This document shows, one piece after another, positions 17,080 through 26,946 of a DNA stretch of 64,000 nucleotides. The DNA comes from Lujinxingia vulgaris (GTDB lineage Bacteria > Myxococcota_A > Bradymonadia > Bradymonadales > Bradymonadaceae), in assembly GCF_007997015.1 (NCBI RefSeq), contig NZ_VOSM01000007.1:1-64000 (forward strand), written 5' to 3'. Positions within the stretch are counted from its first letter, which is position 1. The number at the start of each line of letters is the position of its first letter. The position numbers were made by a program, and so were the translations under genes. The notes under the pieces were generated by a model that saw only the letters and a list, made by a program, of their open reading frames with translations, had not been told where the DNA came from and made no database searches.

Positions 17080-17335
17080 GACCGTGGGTCGTTTCGCACG
17101 CGTGTTTTCCGACGCCGGAAGGTGACCGTGGGTCGTTTCGCACGCGTGTTTTCCGACGCCCGAACGCGACCGTGGGTCGTTTCGCACGCGTGTTTTCCGA
17201 CGCCAGAAGGTGACCGTGGGTCGTTTCGCACGCGTGTTTTCCGACGCCGGAAGGTGACCGTGGGTCGTTTCGCAGGGTGACCGTGGGTCGGTTCGCAGGG
17301 TGACCGTGGGTCGGTACACAGGGTGACCGTGGGTC
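17080..17335. repeat. Tandem array: eight copies of GACCGTGGGTC
   Basis: The 11-bp core GACCGTGGGTC starts at 17080, 17124, 17168, 17212, 17256, 17279, 17302 and 17325. The first four units are 44 bp long, with a shared tail (GTTTCGCACGCGTGTTTTCC, then GACGCC). The next three are 23 bp and carry only a short tail, ending in GGGT. The array lies between two convergent genes. Within the 44-bp units the only changes are small substitutions next to the core, so these copies look recently duplicated. It is open in several frames only because the units lack stops; I do not consider it coding. Confidence 0.9.
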
Positions 17336-17390
17336 GGTTCATACGGGTGTTTCTGTTGGTGGCGTTTGTTGGATTAAGTGGTTGAAATGA

Positions 17391-18791
17391 TTAGAAAAAA
17401 TAGCGGGCACTGAGGCCGGCGATGTAGCCGAAATGCTCGTAGGTGCCGTTTCCGACCACGAGCGTGATTTCGTCGTTTTCGTCCGACGGGTTGATCTGGC
17501 GCACCTCGGAGTCGGTGATGACGCGGGTGGGCATGATCAGGGCCGCGGCGCTCAGATCGAGGCGCAGGCGCGCGTTAAGATCGTAGCCGGCGCCCAGGCT
17601 GAGCATGTGTTTGTCCGGGTCGAGCGCAAAGACGCTGTAGGTTGCATCGGGCACCGCGCCTCGCTCAAAGGCGTAGCCGCCGCGGGCGATGAGGCGATCG
17701 TTTAAGATCCACTCCCCGCCCAGGTGCACCGAGATGCTGTCGCGAAAGTGCTGGGGCAGCACAAAGGGGGCAACCGGCATGGCGCCGACGCCCGGGACGC
17801 CGTCGATCTCGACCTCATTGGGGCTGACCTCGACTTCGGTGAGGGTGGACCAGCGCTGGTAGACCACGGCCAACTCCACGTTGGTGCGGGAGGTGGCGTG
17901 GCGGATGCCTAAGCGCGCGTGCAGGGGAAAAGGCACGGCGATCTCGGCCTCATTGCCGGTGGTCGTGGCGTTGTCGTAGGCCGGGTGGGTGGGCATGCGC
18001 GTGTCGATGGTGGCGTTGCCATCGCGAAGGCGCGCGGGAAGTTGCAATGAGGCGCCCACCGTCCAGCTTGCGTGCGGCTTCCAGGTGGCCCCGAGGTTGG
18101 CCGTTGGCGAGAAGAAGCTCGAGACGGTGGTCTCGGCCAGGATGTCGAGATCTTCGTCTTCCGGATCGCCGAACATCCCCGCATATCCCGACCCGGTGGA
18201 GACGACGCGGAAGACCCCCATGAAGTTCTGCAGGCCCACCCCCACCGAGAGGGTGTCGCTGATCTTATAGCCCACGGCCGCGTGCACATAACCCAGCCCC
18301 GAGCCCGTGTTGTCGATGAGCACGTAGCGCTGCGCGCCGTCGATGGGGTAGCGGTTGCCGGAGGCGTAGGGGGTGTAGGCGCCTGCCGCCCAGAAAAGGC
18401 GCGGGTTTTTGGTAGGGCCGCCCACAAGAATCTGCGGGATGGTCTGCGGCGGCGCCTGGTTCTGCACCGGCTCATAGGTGCGCGTGGAGCCGTCGGGCAT
18501 CTGGCGGGGGGCGCGGCTAAACGTAACCTGAGTGTCGAGGACGGCCAGATCTAAAAGCAGCGCGCGATCTTCCAGAAGTGTGATGCCGGCCGGGTTGTAC
18601 CAGAGCGAATCCAGATCGGCTGCGTGCGGCGCCACCGACGCGGCTGCTCGGCCTGTGGAGGCGACCCCGCGCGTGGGCAAAAAGAAGCCTGCGGCATCCG
18701 CATTTCGGGGCGCGAGCGCGGCGAGTGTGGTCGCGGCGATGAGGCCTGCGAGCAGAGGGGCCGAGTTCTTTTGGGAAGTTCGCTTGAACAT
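17391..18791 (-). CDS. OmpP1/FadL-family outer membrane protein
   Basis: This is a 466-aa outer-membrane beta-barrel of the FadL/TodX family, which passes hydrophobic molecules such as long-chain fatty acids. The signal peptide ends near ADA-AGFFLPTRG. The family signature DLDSLWYNPAGI follows about 60 residues in. The protein ends in aromatic YFF, as barrels often do. The start at 18791 (MFKRTSQ) follows GAAGG; an ATG at 18809 is also in frame. A fatty-acid import role would match the fadJ-fadI genes elsewhere in the window, but that link is inference. Confidence 0.88.
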   Translation of the reverse strand: MFKRTSQKNSAPLLAGLIAATTLAALAPRNADAAGFFLPTRGVASTGRAAASVAPHAADLDSLWYNPAGITLLEDRALLLDLAVLDTQVTFSRAPRQMPDGSTRTYEPVQNQAPPQTIPQILVGGPTKNPRLFWAAGAYTPYASGNRYPIDGAQRYVLIDNTGSGLGYVHAAVGYKISDTLSVGVGLQNFMGVFRVVSTGSGYAGMFGDPEDEDLDILAETTVSSFFSPTANLGATWKPHASWTVGASLQLPARLRDGNATIDTRMPTHPAYDNATTTGNEAEIAVPFPLHARLGIRHATSRTNVELAVVYQRWSTLTEVEVSPNEVEIDGVPGVGAMPVAPFVLPQHFRDSISVHLGGEWILNDRLIARGGYAFERGAVPDATYSVFALDPDKHMLSLGAGYDLNARLRLDLSAAALIMPTRVITDSEVRQINPSDENDEITLVVGNGTYEHFGYIAGLSARYFF

Positions 18792-18973
18792 AGAAACCTT
18801 CGATCGCATGTTTGCCGCCGCTGCCTTTTAAGTTCGCGGGCAGACTAGCCCGAGCGCGCGGGCGCTTACAAGACGGTGATGGCCGGCGATTGAGTCGTTG
18901 TGAATAGATTTTCACTCCCTGAGGTTGAGGCAGCGCCCTTTTCTGATGAGGCTTTTCCAGAGATCCAGGACTT

Positions 18974-20338
18974 ATGGTGGTACGAAGTAGGATGTGGCGC
19001 GCAAAAGCGCGTGGTTGTGGCGCGCTGGGCGTGGCCCTGTTGATGAGCGCGTGGGCGCCCTCGCAGGCAATAGCGCAGGAGTCGAAGAGCGGCGAAGAGG
19101 GCGGCGTGGACGCCTCGGTCAGCGCGCAGGGATTGAGCCTTGAGGCGGTGCTCAGCGAGCTGGAAGCGCAGAACGAGAGCTGGACCATCACCGAGCTGCA
19201 GATCGAGCAGAGCAGGGCGAGTCGACGGGAGGCGCTAGGTTCGCTTCTGCCGCAGCTGAGTTCTTCGGCCAACGTCACCTATCAGGGCGGCGGCGCGATC
19301 GAAGTGCAGGGCAGAACGGTGCGAGAAGCGGTGGAGTGGGGCGTCAACGCCAACGCGTCGATGAGCCTTTTTAACGCGCCGCAGTACTTCACCTATCGGC
19401 AGGCCGACCGTCAGCTCGACGCCACGCGCGCGCAAAGCGCCTGGCAGCGCACCCTACTGCGCCTGGAAGCCGAAGAGAGTTTTTATACGCTGGCTGCAGC
19501 GCAGCGCGATGTGGACATCGCCAGCTCGGCTGTCGACCTTCGGCGGGCCTACCTGGAGCGCTCCGAGGCGCTGGTCGACGCGGGGCTTGCGGTGGCGGTT
19601 GACGTCAGCCGCGCGCGCCAGCAAGTGCTCGAGGCGGAGCAAACACTGCTTGAGGCGGAGCAAAACCTGGGCAACGCCGCCGACGCGCTGGCGTATCTGT
19701 TGGGCCGCGAGCCCGACGGGGAGCTGCGCGTCAACTTTGATCCGGACGTGATTGAGGGCGGCGAGTCTTCGGCGCAAGGTGCAACCAACTCGGAGGTGAG
19801 CCGGGAGCGTCAGGACTTCGTCTCTCGCCGCTACACCATTGAGGCCGCCGAGCTCGCCCGGCGCGCCACCTGGTGGGGGCTTGTGCCTTCGCTGCAGCTG
19901 AACGCCGGCGCCCAGCTGGGCCAGCCCACACTCTTTAACCCCAGCGGGTTCAATTGGACGGTGGGCATCGGCGCGAGCTGGTTGCTTTACGATGGCGGCG
20001 CGCGCTACGCGCGCCTCGATCGCGCCAGCGCCCAGATCGCCGAGCAAGAACTCGCGCTGCAGCGCGATCTTCGCCAGGCCAACACCGAACTTCGTCGCGC
20101 CAGCCGCGACCTGGACACCGCCCGCGCCGCCATCGATGTGGCCAGCGAGCAGGTGGAGGTCGCCCGCGAAACCTACGAATTTACCTCGGCGCGCTTTGAG
20201 TCCGGGCTGGCCACCAGCCTGGAGGTCAGCGACGCCTCCCAGCAATTATTGAGCGCGGAGTTGCGGCTGAATCAGGCGCGTTTGCAGGCGCGCCTGGCCG
20301 AGGTCCGTTATCGCTACCTTGAAGAACTTCCGGAATGA
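18974..20338 (+). CDS. TolC-family outer membrane efflux protein
   Basis: This 454-aa protein has a signal peptide ending near AIAQ-ESK. Two repeats of long coiled-coil segments follow (QQVLEAEQTLLEAEQNLGNA; RDLDTARAAIDVASEQVEVA), as in TolC-type channel-tunnels. It is the first gene of a tolC-adaptor-RND operon: the adaptor gene starts 94 bp after its stop. It provides the outer-membrane exit duct for the tripartite pump. Confidence 0.88.
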   Translation: MVVRSRMWRAKARGCGALGVALLMSAWAPSQAIAQESKSGEEGGVDASVSAQGLSLEAVLSELEAQNESWTITELQIEQSRASRREALGSLLPQLSSSANVTYQGGGAIEVQGRTVREAVEWGVNANASMSLFNAPQYFTYRQADRQLDATRAQSAWQRTLLRLEAEESFYTLAAAQRDVDIASSAVDLRRAYLERSEALVDAGLAVAVDVSRARQQVLEAEQTLLEAEQNLGNAADALAYLLGREPDGELRVNFDPDVIEGGESSAQGATNSEVSRERQDFVSRRYTIEAAELARRATWWGLVPSLQLNAGAQLGQPTLFNPSGFNWTVGIGASWLLYDGGARYARLDRASAQIAEQELALQRDLRQANTELRRASRDLDTARAAIDVASEQVEVARETYEFTSARFESGLATSLEVSDASQQLLSAELRLNQARLQARLAEVRYRYLEELPE

Positions 20339-20432
20339 GGCGCGGCGCGCTTCACTTCAACAATCACCTCCCGATGGCACCCGAGCGCAACCTCGTCATG
20401 GCGAGGGGCGGTCGATCAGGAAAGGCGAAGAG

Positions 20433-21614
20433 ATGGGTTTGAGAGTCACAGGATATGTCGCGGCGTTGCTCGCGGTGATGATGGTCGCCGGCGGGTGCAA
20501 ACCCTCCGATTCGTCGGCCGGACCGAAGGGGCCGAAGATGGCCGGCGGCGGTGAAGTGCGCGCCTCGGTCGAGACGGTCGAGGTCGAGCGCGGCCCCTTT
20601 GCGGTGCAGGGCGACTATGCCGGGGAGTTTCAGTCCGACGGCATGGCGGAGCTCTCCTCCGACATCGCCGGGCGGGTCATCGCGATTGAGGCCAACATCG
20701 GCGACAAGGTTGAGCAGGGGCAGGTGCTGGCCGAGGTTGACGCCACGCCTACCCAGCAACGCGTACGGGAGCTCAACGCCTCGGTGCTGATGTCGCGCGC
20801 AAGCCTCGAAGAGGCGCGCGTGCAGCTCGGAAACCTGCGCAGCGACCTGGCGCGTAAAGAGCCCCTGCTGGAGCGCCAGATGATCACCGAGCGCGAGATC
20901 GAAGAGCTGCGCAGCCAGGTCAGCGCTGCGGAGCAGCGTGTGGCGGTCGCCGAGGCCACCATCGCCCAGAATGAGGCGCGCCTGGCGTCGGCGCGCGAGG
21001 ATCTTCGCAACACCAAAATCCGCGCGCCCTTCGACGGGCTCGTTGGTGAGCGTTATGTCGACCGCGGCACCTATGTGAGCCCCGGCCAGACGATCTTCCG
21101 CATTGTGGATGACAGCGACATCTACGTCAGCGTGCGTATCCCCGAGCGCGACGCGCCGCGGGTGCAAACCGAGACGCCGGTGACTCTGCGCGTCGGCGCC
21201 CTGGGCAGCGCGCCTTTGCAGGGCAAGATCCACCGCATCGCCCCGGCACTCGACCCGGCCACGCGCAGCCTGCGTGTGGATGTGGTCCTCGACGATGAGA
21301 GCGTGCGCATCCGCCCCGGCATGTACGCCCGCGTCAGCATGCAGCTCGGTAGTGTCGATGACGCCATTACCGTGAGCAGCCAGGCGATCCTGCGTCAGCG
21401 CGACGGCACGCCGTATGTCTGGAAGGTCGTCGACGGCGCTGCGCAGCGTCAGGAGATCGTGCTCGGGCTCGTTGGCGAGCAGCGCACTCAGGTGGTCGAA
21501 GGGCTTGATGACAACGTCAGCGTGGTGCTGCGCGGCCATGAGAAGCTTCAGGACGGCAGCAAAGTGCGCGACATCAACTCCAACGCCGGCGAAGACGCCA
21601 GCGCCGAAGGTTAA
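20433..21614 (+). CDS. RND efflux periplasmic adaptor (membrane fusion lipoprotein)
   Basis: This 393-aa lipoprotein has the lipobox VAGGC. It shows the typical adaptor layout: a lipoyl half (EANIGDKVEQGQVLAEVD), an alpha-hairpin (about residues 120-190, RELNASVLMSRASLEEARVQ), the second lipoyl half (IRAPFDGLVGERYVDRGTYV), and a beta-barrel domain with LRVDVVLDDESVRIRPGMYA. It bridges the inner-membrane RND pump and the TolC-like channel. The frame is open back to 20319, but the start at 20433 gives the signal peptide. It is 63 bp before the RND gene. Confidence 0.9.
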   Translation: MGLRVTGYVAALLAVMMVAGGCKPSDSSAGPKGPKMAGGGEVRASVETVEVERGPFAVQGDYAGEFQSDGMAELSSDIAGRVIAIEANIGDKVEQGQVLAEVDATPTQQRVRELNASVLMSRASLEEARVQLGNLRSDLARKEPLLERQMITEREIEELRSQVSAAEQRVAVAEATIAQNEARLASAREDLRNTKIRAPFDGLVGERYVDRGTYVSPGQTIFRIVDDSDIYVSVRIPERDAPRVQTETPVTLRVGALGSAPLQGKIHRIAPALDPATRSLRVDVVLDDESVRIRPGMYARVSMQLGSVDDAITVSSQAILRQRDGTPYVWKVVDGAAQRQEIVLGLVGEQRTQVVEGLDDNVSVVLRGHEKLQDGSKVRDINSNAGEDASAEG

Positions 21615-21677
21615 GACCTCACCTGTGGCGCGCCGCCGGGTGCCCGGGCTCATGCCGTTGAACGCCAGGAAACGAAG

Positions 21678-24600
21678 ATGAACCTCCCAAAGTTTGCAGT
21701 CGGTCGTCCCGTGATGACGACCATGGTCTTTCTCGGGCTGATGATCCTGGGTGCGGTCTCCTTTACGCGCCTGCAGGTCGATCTTCTGCCCGAGATCGAC
21801 TTTCCCTCGATCTCGGTCATGACCACCTACGAGGGGGCCGGACCTGAAGAGATCGAGACGCTGATCACGCGCCCCATCGAAGAGGCGATCGGCACGGTGG
21901 AGGGCATCGACAGCATCGAGAGCTTCTCAGCGGAGGGGCGCAGCCGCGTGGCCCTGCGCTTTGTCTGGGGCACTAACCTGGACACCGCGCTCAACGATGT
22001 GCGCGCGACCATTGAGCGCGTCAAAGCCGGACTTCCCGAAGACGCCGACGATCCGGTGATCTTTAAGTTTAACCTGGGGAGTTTCCCCATCATGCAGCTC
22101 GCGCTCAGCGGGGAGATGACGGAGCCGCAGCTGCGCCAGCTCGCCGAACTGCAGCTCGCTCCGCGCCTGGAGCGGGTCGAGGGGGTGGCTTCGGTTGATG
22201 TGCGCGGCGGGCTCAAACGACAGATTCAGGTCGTGCTCAACACCGAACGGCTGCGCGCCTTCGGACTCTCACCGACCTCGGTGGTCGACGCGTTGCGCGC
22301 CGAAAACCGCAACCTCCCGGCAGGTAATATTGAGCGATTTGATCAGTCGCTGCTGGTGCGCGTGCTCGGTGAGGCTGGCGAGCCTGAAGACTTGCAGACG
22401 CTCATTGTGGGTAGCCGCTCCGATGGCGACGGCGCCAGCGTGCCGATCTACCTGCGCGATGTGGCGCAGGTGCTCGACACCTTTGAGGATCCCTCCAACA
22501 TTGTGCGCGTGAACAGATCGCCTTCGTTGCGCCTCTCGGTCACCAACCAGTCGGGCACCAACACCGTGGAGGTCGCCGAGCGGGTGCGCGCCGAGATCAA
22601 ACGCATCAACCGCGACTACGAGGGCCGCGCTGTCTTCACAGTAGCCACTGACACCTCCGAGTACATTGAGGACTCCATCTCCAACGTGCAGGACTCCGTG
22701 CTCATCGGCGCGGCGCTGGCGGTGCTTGTGCTCCTCTTCTTCTTACGCAGTATTCGCTCCACGCTGATCATTGCGGTGGGCATCCCGATCTCGATCATCG
22801 GGATCTTCACGCTGATGTACTACTTCGACATTACCCTCAACCTCATCAGCTTCGGGGGCGTGGCGCTGGGGGTGGGGCTTCTGGTCGATAACGCGATTGT
22901 GATTCTGGAGAACATCTTCCGCCGACTTGAGGAGGGTGACGCGCCGGAGTTCGCGGCGGTCGAAGGATCGCGTGAGGTGGCCACGGCGATTGTGGCCTCG
23001 ACCATCACCACGCTTGTGGTCTTTGTGCCGGTGGTCTTTTTGACCGGCTTTGCCTCGATCTTCTTCGGGCAGATGGCCTTCGTGGTCAGCTTCGCCCTGA
23101 TCTGCTCGCTGGCTGTGGCCATGACGCTGATCCCCATGCTCGCCTCGCGTTTTTTGAAGCGCGGCGAGTCGATGGAGGGTGGCGAGAAGGGCACGATCGG
23201 GCGCTTTCTGGATGCCCTGGAGCAGACCTACGGCAACCTCGCCGACTGGTGCCTTGGGCACCCGAAGATCACGCTGGCTACGGTGATCGCGATGTTTGCA
23301 GGCGTGATGATGCTCTCTCCCTTCGTGGGCACCGAGCTTCTGCCCGAAGACGATATGAGCGAGGTGCGCGTCTCGCTCGATTTGCCGGTGGGCACGCGCA
23401 TTGAGGTCACCGAGCGGGCGATTCAGAAACTTGAGGCGGTGATCCCGCAAGAGGTCCCCGAGCTTGTGTTGATGCAGACGATCGTGGGTACGCCCGGCTT
23501 CTACTCAACCGCCGGTGGTGAGACCGGTCAGATCGAGCTTCAGCTGGTCAAGCCCGATCAGCGCGAGCGCTCCAGCAACGAGATCGCGGCCGATCTGAGT
23601 CGCAAACTTAAAGACATGATCCCGGGCGGCGATGTGCGGGTGCGCGCCGGCGGTGGTCTGTGGATCCTGCGCGTGCTGCAGGGGGGCGGGGAGCGCCTGG
23701 AAGTTCAGGTGCGCGGCTACGATCTTGAGACGGCTGATAAGCTCGCTGCCGAAGTCGCCGAGATCATGACGTCCGTCGACGGCATTACCGGCGCCAACGT
23801 CAGCCGTAAGCCCGGAGGCAAGGAAGTTCGGCTGGTGCCCGATCGCGAAAAGCTCGGCGCGATGGGCGTGCGGCCCTCCGATGTGGCGCGTCAGGTGCAG
23901 ACCTACATCCAGGGCACGCGTGCCTCGGTGTTGCGTACCGACGGCGATGAGTTCGACGTGATCGTGCGCCTGCCGCGCGAGGAGCGCCTGGGCGTGGAGG
24001 CGCTGCTCGATGCGCCGGTGGTGATCCCGGGCGTGGGCACCGCGCTGCTCGGCGACATCGTCAGCGTGGAGGAGGTTGAGGGCCCGCTCACCATTGAGCG
24101 TGAAAACCAGGGGCGCGTGGTCGATGTGCGCGCCTTCTTAAGTGGCGAGCGCGATCTGGGCACCATTACCGCCGACCTGCGCGAACGCATCAACGCGATG
24201 GAGGTCCCCGATGAGTTCAGCGTGCTGGTCCAGGGCGAGACCGAAGAGCAGGAAGACACCTTCGCCGGTCTGATGGTGGGGATCTTGCTGGCTGTGGTGC
24301 TCGTCTACATGGTGATGGCCGCGCAATTTGAGAGCTTCTTGCAGCCCCTCTACATCATGTTCTCGATCCCGCTGGCGGGCATCGGGGTGGTGCTGATGCT
24401 GCTGGCCACCGGCACGACCTTTAACCTGCAGTCCTTTATGGGGTGCATCGTGCTGACGGGGATCGTGGTCAACAACGCCATTGTGCTTGTGGACTACGTC
24501 AACCTGATGCGGCGCGAGCGGGGCATGGCGGTTGCTGAGGCGGTGGCGTTGAGCGCGCGTCGTCGTCTGCGTCCGATCCTGATGACCACTGCCACCACGG

Positions 24601-24776
24601 TGCTGGCTCTCATCCCGGTGGCGCTGGGCCTTGGCGAGGGCGGTGATACCCAGGCGCCGCTGGCGCGCGCGGTCATCGGCGGCCTGTTTGTCTCAGCGGC
24701 GATCTCGCTTGTGGTGATCCCGGTGATCTACAACCAGGTCGAAGGCTGGCGCGAGCGTCGCGCGCAGCGCCGATAA
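21678..24776 (+). CDS. RND efflux pump permease (HAE1 family)
   Basis: This 1032-aa inner-membrane proton-driven pump has AcrB-like topology: twelve membrane segments in two halves and two large periplasmic loops. TM4 reads [15 protein letters not shown], where AcrB has two adjacent Asp; here the second is Asn, which is common in HAE1 relatives. The second half has [15 protein letters not shown]. Substrate is unknown and could be drugs, detergents or other hydrophobics. It is the last gene of the operon. A regulator was not found next to it. Confidence 0.92.
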   Translation: MNLPKFAVGRPVMTTMVFLGLMILGAVSFTRLQVDLLPEIDFPSISVMTTYEGAGPEEIETLITRPIEEAIGTVEGIDSIESFSAEGRSRVALRFVWGTNLDTALNDVRATIERVKAGLPEDADDPVIFKFNLGSFPIMQLALSGEMTEPQLRQLAELQLAPRLERVEGVASVDVRGGLKRQIQVVLNTERLRAFGLSPTSVVDALRAENRNLPAGNIERFDQSLLVRVLGEAGEPEDLQTLIVGSRSDGDGASVPIYLRDVAQVLDTFEDPSNIVRVNRSPSLRLSVTNQSGTNTVEVAERVRAEIKRINRDYEGRAVFTVATDTSEYIEDSISNVQDSVLIGAALAVLVLLFFLRSIRSTLIIAVGIPISIIGIFTLMYYFDITLNLISFGGVALGVGLLVDNAIVILENIFRRLEEGDAPEFAAVEGSREVATAIVASTITTLVVFVPVVFLTGFASIFFGQMAFVVSFALICSLAVAMTLIPMLASRFLKRGESMEGGEKGTIGRFLDALEQTYGNLADWCLGHPKITLATVIAMFAGVMMLSPFVGTELLPEDDMSEVRVSLDLPVGTRIEVTERAIQKLEAVIPQEVPELVLMQTIVGTPGFYSTAGGETGQIELQLVKPDQRERSSNEIAADLSRKLKDMIPGGDVRVRAGGGLWILRVLQGGGERLEVQVRGYDLETADKLAAEVAEIMTSVDGITGANVSRKPGGKEVRLVPDREKLGAMGVRPSDVARQVQTYIQGTRASVLRTDGDEFDVIVRLPREERLGVEALLDAPVVIPGVGTALLGDIVSVEEVEGPLTIERENQGRVVDVRAFLSGERDLGTITADLRERINAMEVPDEFSVLVQGETEEQEDTFAGLMVGILLAVVLVYMVMAAQFESFLQPLYIMFSIPLAGIGVVLMLLATGTTFNLQSFMGCIVLTGIVVNNAIVLVDYVNLMRRERGMAVAEAVALSARRRLRPILMTTATTVLALIPVALGLGEGGDTQAPLARAVIGGLFVSAAISLVVIPVIYNQVEGWRERRAQRR

Positions 24777-24985
24777 GCACGCGTTGGACGCGCGCGCTAA
24801 ATTGAACATGTGGGGGGGCTGTGCTAACCATGAGACTGGAATGTTCAAGTGGAGTCTCAACGTCGCCTGATACTACCGCCGCCACCTCGTGGTGTGCGGC
24901 CGCTCAATTGGGGTTGCGTCGCGATGGCGTCGCGGTATCCTTCCTGCCCAACTGTCGAGCGACGACCTGCTTCGAGGAAGCGTGA

Positions 24986-26782
24986 ATGCACAAGCTCCTG
25001 ATCGAGGATGACGAAGGCGGCAAAACCGTCGTCTCGCTTATCCGGGATGAAATCACCGTGGGGCGGGCCGAAGGCAACACCATCCGCCTGACCGAGCGCA
25101 ATGTTTCGCGTAATCACGCGCGGATCTTGCGTCAGGACGATAAGATCTTTGTCGAAGATGTCTCCGCACGCTACGGGGTCAAGCGCAACGGCAAAAACAT
25201 CAAGGGGCGCGAGGAGCTCGCGGTGGGCGATGTGGTGCTCATCGGCGACTACCGCTTGACGCTCCAGGGCGAGAAGAAGGCCAAGCCTCTGCCCAAGCCC
25301 AAGGCGCGTGCTCCGGGCAAGGGGCCAGGGGCAAACGAGGTCACCACCGTGACGCGGCTCTCCGATCTGGAGCAGACCGAGCGTGAGGTCACCTCGATGA
25401 TGCCGGCCCTGCCAGCCAAGCTGGTGGTGATCTCCAGCAACTTCGCCGGCCAGGAGTTCGCGCTGACGCAGAATGAGACGGTGATCGGTCGTGGCGAGGA
25501 TTGCCACTTCATCATCGACCACCGCTCGATCTCGCAGAAGCACGCCAAGATCGTGCGCGAGAAGAACGCCACCTACAAGATCGTCGATCTCAACAGCAAG
25601 AACGGCGTCAAGGTCAGCGGTGAGAGCTACCGTGCGACCCACCTCAAGCGCGGCGACGTGGTGGAGCTGGGGCATGTGAAGTTCCGCTTTGTGGAGCCTG
25701 GCGAGAACTACGTGTTTACTCCGCCGGCGCCCGAGGCTGCCGCGCCCGACTTTGCCGCGGCGCAGAGCAGCGGCGGCCCCAACAAGGCTGTGGTCTTCGG
25801 GGGCGGCATTCTGGTGGCGGCGCTGCTGGCCATCGGCGCGATCTTTTTGCTGGGCGGCGATAAGGAGAGCCCCGGCGGTGAAGCGGTCGCCGAGGTCGAT
25901 CCTCAGGTGCAGGCCGCGGCCGCCCAGGAGATCGCCGATCTGGAGGTCGCCGAGGGCGATGATCGCATCGACGCGGCCATCGACAGCGCGAAGGAAGATG
26001 TGGACGCCGGCCAACTTCAGCGCGCCATCGGCAAGCTGGAGTCGATTGGCGAGCTGATGGATCCCAACGCCGATCAGCAGCGCCGCATCAACGAGATGCT
26101 CAGCAGCGCGCGCAACGAGCTTCCCTTCCAGCGTCTTTACGAAGATGCCCGCGACAGCCTGGAGGCCGGTGAGGCGCTGGAGGCCCTGGAGCATGCCTCG
26201 GCCATCCCCTCGCACTCGCTCTTCTACAAGAAGATGGAAGAAGACGGCACGCTGGCCGGCATTCTGAACGCGGTGGTCTCCGAGGCGCGCAGCGAGCTGA
26301 ACAACGGCAAGAATGACGCCGCGCGTGACCTGGCGGAGAGCGTGCTGCTGGTGCGCTCGACCCATCAGCCGGCCAAAGATCTGCTCACGCGTATCGAGGA
26401 GCAGGAGGAGGCCGCGCGCGCCGCGGTCGCCGCCCGCGCCGAAGCTGCTGCAGCCCGCGGTGCCGGCTCGTCGAGCGGAGGCTCGCGCGCTCCCAGCCGC
26501 AAAAAAGCCGCCGAACCCACGCTCAGCCCCGAGGAGGCGCGCACCCTCTTCACCAACGCTGCGCGTAAGGTCGCCAGCGGCGATCCCCGGGGCGCCATCA
26601 CCGACTGCACCCAGGGCGTGCGCGGCGGCAACGCCGACTGCCACCGCATCCTGGGCGTGGCCTACGGCCAGCTCAACGACATCGACGCGGCCTGCCGTCA
26701 CTACCGCCAGTACATGCGCACCGGCCCCTCCAACCCCGGGGCGGTCGAGGCGCAGATGGAGCGTCTGGGGTGTCCGCCCTGA
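24986..26782 (+). CDS. Double-FHA membrane protein with TPR-like C-terminus
   Basis: This is a 598-aa protein with two forkhead-associated (phosphothreonine-binding) domains. FHA1 is about residues 20-85 (VGRAEGNTIRL, then VSRNHARI) and FHA2 about 150-235 (IGRGEDCHFII, then ISQKHAKIV and LNSKNGVKVSG). One membrane segment follows at about 268-290 (FGGGILVAALLAIGAIFLL). The remainder is helical, with TPR-like repeats and a Ala/Arg-rich linker, probably outside the cytoplasm. The start follows GAGGA. It is likely a Ser/Thr-kinase signalling partner, common in myxobacteria, but no kinase is adjacent. Confidence 0.88.
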   Translation: MHKLLIEDDEGGKTVVSLIRDEITVGRAEGNTIRLTERNVSRNHARILRQDDKIFVEDVSARYGVKRNGKNIKGREELAVGDVVLIGDYRLTLQGEKKAKPLPKPKARAPGKGPGANEVTTVTRLSDLEQTEREVTSMMPALPAKLVVISSNFAGQEFALTQNETVIGRGEDCHFIIDHRSISQKHAKIVREKNATYKIVDLNSKNGVKVSGESYRATHLKRGDVVELGHVKFRFVEPGENYVFTPPAPEAAAPDFAAAQSSGGPNKAVVFGGGILVAALLAIGAIFLLGGDKESPGGEAVAEVDPQVQAAAAQEIADLEVAEGDDRIDAAIDSAKEDVDAGQLQRAIGKLESIGELMDPNADQQRRINEMLSSARNELPFQRLYEDARDSLEAGEALEALEHASAIPSHSLFYKKMEEDGTLAGILNAVVSEARSELNNGKNDAARDLAESVLLVRSTHQPAKDLLTRIEEQEEAARAAVAARAEAAAARGAGSSSGGSRAPSRKKAAEPTLSPEEARTLFTNAARKVASGDPRGAITDCTQGVRGGNADCHRILGVAYGQLNDIDAACRHYRQYMRTGPSNPGAVEAQMERLGCPP

Positions 26783-26814
26783 GCATGGCGTGTTGAACCG
26801 CCGGCAATCTTCTC

Positions 26815-26860
26815 GGCCGCCGCCTGCTTCGGAATGGAGCTCGGGCGGCGGCCGTTTTTT
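26815..26860 (+). terminator. strong rho-independent terminator after the FHA gene
   Basis: A perfect 10-bp stem (GGCCGCCGCC/GGCGGCGGCC) with a 19-nt loop is followed by GTTTTTTC. Confidence 0.9.
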
Positions 26861-26946
26861 CTTTGAGGGCGCCGTCTCATCACATCGTTTATCAACGCCG
26901 TAAAGAGCGCCGCCCACGCGCAGACTTTTTAAAAGGAGAGTGACCT

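Noticed and set aside
17080-17335. CRISPR array
   Set aside because: The sequences between cores are themselves repeated, not unique spacers; unit length changes from 44 to 23 bp; no cas genes are nearby.
17016-17342. Protein-coding frames through the repeat array
   Set aside because: Several frames are open only because the units lack stops; the products are repetitive Arg/Pro/Thr strings with no start signal.
24857-26917. 686-aa minus-strand frame opposite the FHA gene
   Set aside because: The plus strand clearly encodes two FHA domains; the antisense frame has no recognisable domain.
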